A DNA stretch of 64,000 nt from NCBI GenBank assembly GCA_002449845.1, contig DJXW01000034.1, forward strand, positions 210,009 through 274,008. Reading direction: 5' to 3'. The DNA comes from Prevotella sp. UBA6994 (GTDB lineage: Bacteria > Bacteroidota > Bacteroidia > Bacteroidales > Bacteroidaceae). The notes beneath the pieces are model-generated. The model was not told where the DNA came from. It saw only the letters and a list, made by a program, of their open reading frames with translations, and made no database searches. Of the stretch, positions 62,629 through 64,000 are shown piece after piece. Position 1 is the first letter of the stretch; each line of letters opens with the position of its first letter. A program made the position numbers and the translations under genes.

Positions 62629-64000
62629 ATGGCTAAAGAAAAAAAGTTTATTACTTGTGATGGTAATGAAGCTGCTGCTCACGTGAGCTATATGTTCTCT
62701 GAGGTAGCTGCTATCTACCCTATCACTCCATCTTCGCCTATGGCGGAGCACGTAGATGAGTGGGCTGCACGCGGCCGTAAGAACCTTTGGGGACAAACGG
62801 TAAGCGTACAAGAGATGCAATCAGAGGGTGGTGCTGCTGGTGCATTGCATGGTTCACTCCAGGCTGGTGCATTGACAACAACCTTCACCGCTTCTCAAGG
62901 TTTGCTGCTCATGATTCCTAACATGTATAAGATTGCCGGTGAGATGCTTCCTTGCGTGTTTGATGTGTCTGCACGTACATTGGCTTCTCACTCTCTTTGT
63001 ATCTTCGGTGACCACCAAGACGTGATGGCTTGCCGTCAAACTGGTTTCGCCATGTTCTGTTCTGGTTCAGTACAGGAAGTGATGGACCTCACTGCCGTTC
63101 CTCACCTTGCTTCTTTGAAGACGGAGATTCCTTTCGTCAACTTCTTCGATGGCTTCCGTACTTCTCATGAGTATCACAAGATTGAGGTGATGGATCAAGA
63201 GGAAATCGCTAAGCTCGTTGACCCAGCTGAGGTGAAGCGTTTCCGTGACCGCGCCCTCACACCAGAGCGTCCTATGACTCGCGGTACCGCTGAGAATCCT
63301 GAGACATTCTTCACTCACCGTGAGGCTTGCAACGCTGCCTACGACAAGGTGCCTGAGTGTGTAGAGTACTATATGCAGAAGATTTCTGAAATCACGGGCC
63401 GTGAATATCACCTCTTTGATTATTATGGAGCAGAGGATGCAGACCGCATAATCATCCTGATGGGTTCTGCTACAGAGGCTGCCCGCGAGGCTATCGACTA
63501 TCTCACCGAACAGGGTGAGAAGGTGGGTATGGTTGCCGTACACCTCTATCGTCCATTCTCAGTGAAGCACTTGCTCGCTGCCGTTCCTAAGACAGCTAAG
63601 AAGATTGCCGTTCTCGACCGTACCAAGGAGCCAGGTGCAGAGGGTGAGCCTTTGTATCTCGACGTAAAGAGCGCATTCTATGATGTTGAGGATAAACCAG
63701 TTATCGTTGGTGGCCGTTATGGTCTCGGTTCTTCTGACACTACACCTGCCAAGATCATCGCCGTATTCAAGAACCTCGCTTTGAACGAGCCTAAGAACCA
63801 CTTCACCGTAGGTATCGTTGACGATGTTACCTTCACTTCTCTCCCAGAGGAAGAGGAAATCGCAATGGGTGGAGCTGGTATGTTCCAGGCTAAGTTCTAT
63901 GGCTTGGGTGCTGACGGTACCGTTGGTGCTAACAAGAACTCGGTGAAGATCATCGGTGACTCTACCGACAAGTATTGCCAGGCATACTTCTCTTACGACT
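62629..64000 (+). CDS. nifJ: Pyruvate:ferredoxin (flavodoxin) oxidoreductase, N-terminal part
   Basis: The first 457 codons of a gene that continues past the window. The protein starts MAKEKKFITCDGNEAAAHVSY and has YPITPSSPMAEHVDEWAA, GQTVSVQEMQSEGGAAGALHGS and ASHSLCIFGDHQDVMACRQTG, the pyruvate-binding domain of the large single-chain PFOR. It splits pyruvate into acetyl-CoA and CO2 with reduction of ferredoxin in anaerobes. The thiamine and iron-sulfur domains lie outside the window. The start is supported by the promoter 69 bases upstream. Confidence 0.93.
   Translation, partial: MAKEKKFITCDGNEAAAHVSYMFSEVAAIYPITPSSPMAEHVDEWAARGRKNLWGQTVSVQEMQSEGGAAGALHGSLQAGALTTTFTASQGLLLMIPNMYKIAGEMLPCVFDVSARTLASHSLCIFGDHQDVMACRQTGFAMFCSGSVQEVMDLTAVPHLASLKTEIPFVNFFDGFRTSHEYHKIEVMDQEEIAKLVDPAEVKRFRDRALTPERPMTRGTAENPETFFTHREACNAAYDKVPECVEYYMQKISEITGREYHLFDYYGAEDADRIIILMGSATEAAREAIDYLTEQGEKVGMVAVHLYRPFSVKHLLAAVPKTAKKIAVLDRTKEPGAEGEPLYLDVKSAFYDVEDKPVIVGGRYGLGSSDTTPAKIIAVFKNLALNEPKNHFTVGIVDDVTFTSLPEEEEIAMGGAGMFQAKFYGLGADGTVGANKNSVKIIGDSTDKYCQAYFSYD

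Overview
The window is ordinary chromosome from a member of the Bacteroidales, most likely Prevotella/Segatella or a close relative. This is an inference from several signs: TAnnTTTG (-7) boxes, four of them with TTTG exactly 20 bases upstream; few Shine-Dalgarno sequences; a short RpoD of about 287 residues; split glycine decarboxylase genes gcvPA/gcvPB; large secreted proteins ending in a short sorting-like tail (GxYxxNGKKVIIK type); and families largely confined to Bacteroidota (DUF4861, DUF4301, GldB-like, DUF1460).

Layout. 1-5122: end of rsmE, a lipoprotein, then tsaC-clc-fmt. 5200-10243: secreted M13 metallopeptidase and a large modular surface protein. 10500-17050: gyrA, two TPR proteins and a DEAD-box helicase. 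17050-20700: a repeat-bearing intergenic region, rpoD, a small secreted protein, and a three-gene set (HprK-like kinase, SipW-like S26 protease, PqqD-like protein) that looks like an orphan peptide-processing cassette. 20700-27800 (minus strand): a tightly packed run of DPP-IV-like peptidase, DUF4861 protein, iorA, iorB and aminotransferase, which reads as peptide/aromatic amino acid fermentation. 27900-31900 (minus): a 1.2-kilo-residue surface protein followed by a 61-residue peptide gene with a strong ribosome binding site. 32500-35800: radical SAM protein, GldB-like lipoprotein and a second DUF4861 protein. 35872-35946: tRNA-Arg(TCT). 36000-40107 (minus): BASS transporter, DUF1460 amidase-like protein and a RelA/SpoT protein with a degraded hydrolase domain. 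40257-41771: DUF4301 protein.

42000-48250 is a complete beta-mannan operon: CE7-like esterase, GH26 mannanase lipoprotein, GH130 mannosylglucose phosphorylase, GPH-type symporter and mannobiose 2-epimerase. Together they cut mannan, import mannobiose, epimerise it and phosphorolyse it. 48900-53921 is a threonine operon (thrA, a phosphoglycerate-mutase-like gene in the place of thrB, thrC). 54063-60728 is a glycine cleavage operon with its own lipoate ligase (lplA, gcvT, gcvH, gcvPA, gcvPB, lpd), followed by an AAA ATPase with an altered Walker B. 61934-62376 is a dense cluster of short palindromes. The window ends inside a pyruvate:ferredoxin oxidoreductase gene.

The least explained signals are: a dispersed intergenic element with palindromic TAACT-N5-AGTTA cores found three times (before rpoD, before the radical SAM gene, before thrA); the kinase/protease/PqqD cassette without a recognisable substrate; and the small peptide gene behind the large surface protein. 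No CRISPR array, prophage, insertion sequence or rRNA operon was seen.
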